A DNA stretch of 7,027 bases, from the NCBI GenBank assembly GCA_028703745.1, contig JAQVME010000067.1, positions 1-7,027 on the forward strand, read 5' to 3'. The stretch's first letter is position 1, and the number at the start of each line of letters is the position of its first letter. Below the pieces are notes generated by a model, which saw nothing but the letters and a program-made list of their open reading frames with translations, was not told where the DNA came from and did no database searches. The stretch comes from Clostridia bacterium. Lineage in GTDB: Bacteria; Bacillota; Clostridia; Christensenellales; DTU072. Below are positions 6,591 through 7,027 of the stretch, piece after piece. Both the position numbers and the translations under genes were made by a program.

Positions 6591-7027
6591 TTAATTATCT
6601 AATTCAAAAAGCACCACGTTGCCCTTGCTTACAAGGCTGCCGGCTATGGGTATCTGACTTACTACCTTGCCGCCCTGTCCTGTTATTTCGTAATAAAGAT
6701 TTTTGTTATACAATGCGTTCCTTGCCTGCATTTCGTTCATGCCGATAAGTGAAGGCATTATGAAATATTCCTCAGGCTCGGTGTTTTGCGGCGCAATACC
6801 CTTATAATTAAAAATATTTTTGAATATTTCACCTACGTACGGCGCCGCCACTAAACTTCCGTAATATACTCCGCCCTGCGGCTCGTCAACCATCATAAGC
6901 GCGATATACTCCGGATCGTCTGCCGGCGCAAAGCCGATAAACGTCGACAGGTACTTGCCTTGCGCTATTACTCCGTTTGCATATTTTTGCGCTGTGCCCG
7001 TCTTTCCTCCTATTCTATAACCGTTGA
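6591..7027 (-). CDS. spoVD: Class B penicillin-binding protein with one C-terminal PASTA domain (SpoVD/FtsI type), 5' part outside window
   Basis: Only the last 144 full codons are present. The visible part opens with NGYRIGGKTGTAQK, the KTG box of the transpeptidase active site (KTG at 6996-7004). It continues with the end of the transpeptidase domain (YLSTFIGFAPADDPEY, then VDEP). A single PASTA domain of about 55 residues follows, from FIMPSLIGMNEMQARNAL to the VVLFEL near the C-terminus. The SxxK serine and SxN motifs lie outside the window. Known role: the extracytoplasmic transpeptidase that cross-links glycan made by its SEDS partner, here probably the FtsW encoded downstream. One PASTA domain and adjacency to murE fit SpoVD; B. 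subtilis PBP2B has two. FtsI/PBP2 remains a valid alternative name, and a sporulation role cannot be shown from this fragment. Confidence 0.85.
   Translation of the reverse strand, partial: NGYRIGGKTGTAQKYANGVIAQGKYLSTFIGFAPADDPEYIALMMVDEPQGGVYYGSLVAAPYVGEIFKNIFNYKGIAPQNTEPEEYFIMPSLIGMNEMQARNALYNKNLYYEITGQGGKVVSQIPIAGSLVSKGNVVLFELDN
6600..6764 (-). other. PASTA domain of the class B PBP
   Basis: Protein-domain annotation inside the PBP fragment. The stretch begins FIMPSLIGMN, continues EMQARNAL, and includes the typical late segments VVSQIPIAGSLVSKG and VVLFEL. This matches the PASTA pattern of a Pro-Ser/Asp start, an aliphatic helix and an 'Q.P..G..v..G..V.l' ending. Only one copy is present before the stop codon. 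Confidence 0.85.

Overview
The window is one side of a bacterial division and cell wall (dcw) cluster. Every gene lies on the minus strand, so transcription runs from position 7027 towards 1. In that direction the genes are: the 3' end of a class B penicillin-binding protein of SpoVD/FtsI type, murE, mraY, murD, ftsW, murA, and the 5' part of ftsQ/divIB. All complete genes have intact reading frames and the key catalytic residues of their families. I found no RNA gene, mobile element, CRISPR array, prophage gene or terminator.

The genes are packed as one operon. Junctions from upstream to downstream are: PBP to murE, 15 nt gap; murE to mraY, 4 nt overlap (TTGA); mraY to murD, 7 nt gap; murD to ftsW, 17 nt overlap; ftsW to murA, 25 nt gap; murA to ftsQ, 4 nt overlap (ATGA). 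No non-coding stretch exceeds 25 nt, so there is no room for a conventional internal promoter or terminator outside coding sequence.

The organism is most likely a member of the Firmicutes, probably a clostridial lineage. The order PBP-murE-mraY-murD-ftsW resembles Bacillus/Clostridium dcw clusters. The PBP ends in one PASTA domain, as in SpoVD. FtsQ has the short-cytoplasmic-tail DivIB form. Base composition is moderate by eye. MurE carries the DNPR motif of meso-diaminopimelate-adding enzymes. The genus cannot be fixed from this sequence, and the SpoVD resemblance does not prove sporulation.

Functionally, MurA makes the first committed precursor (enolpyruvyl-UDP-GlcNAc). MurD and MurE add D-Glu and the third residue of the stem peptide. 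MraY transfers phospho-MurNAc-pentapeptide to the lipid carrier to form lipid I. FtsW polymerises lipid II, the PBP cross-links the glycan, and FtsQ/DivIB is a divisome scaffold. The steps missing from the window are MurB, MurC, MurF and MurG. Their usual dcw slots for murF (between murE and mraY) and murG (between ftsW and murA) are closed by overlapping or near-contiguous genes.

This is an ordinary core housekeeping region and I see no evidence of a new biological system. The observations worth a second look are gene-content differences in the cluster, a TTG start for mraY, and a few substitutions in otherwise conserved motifs.
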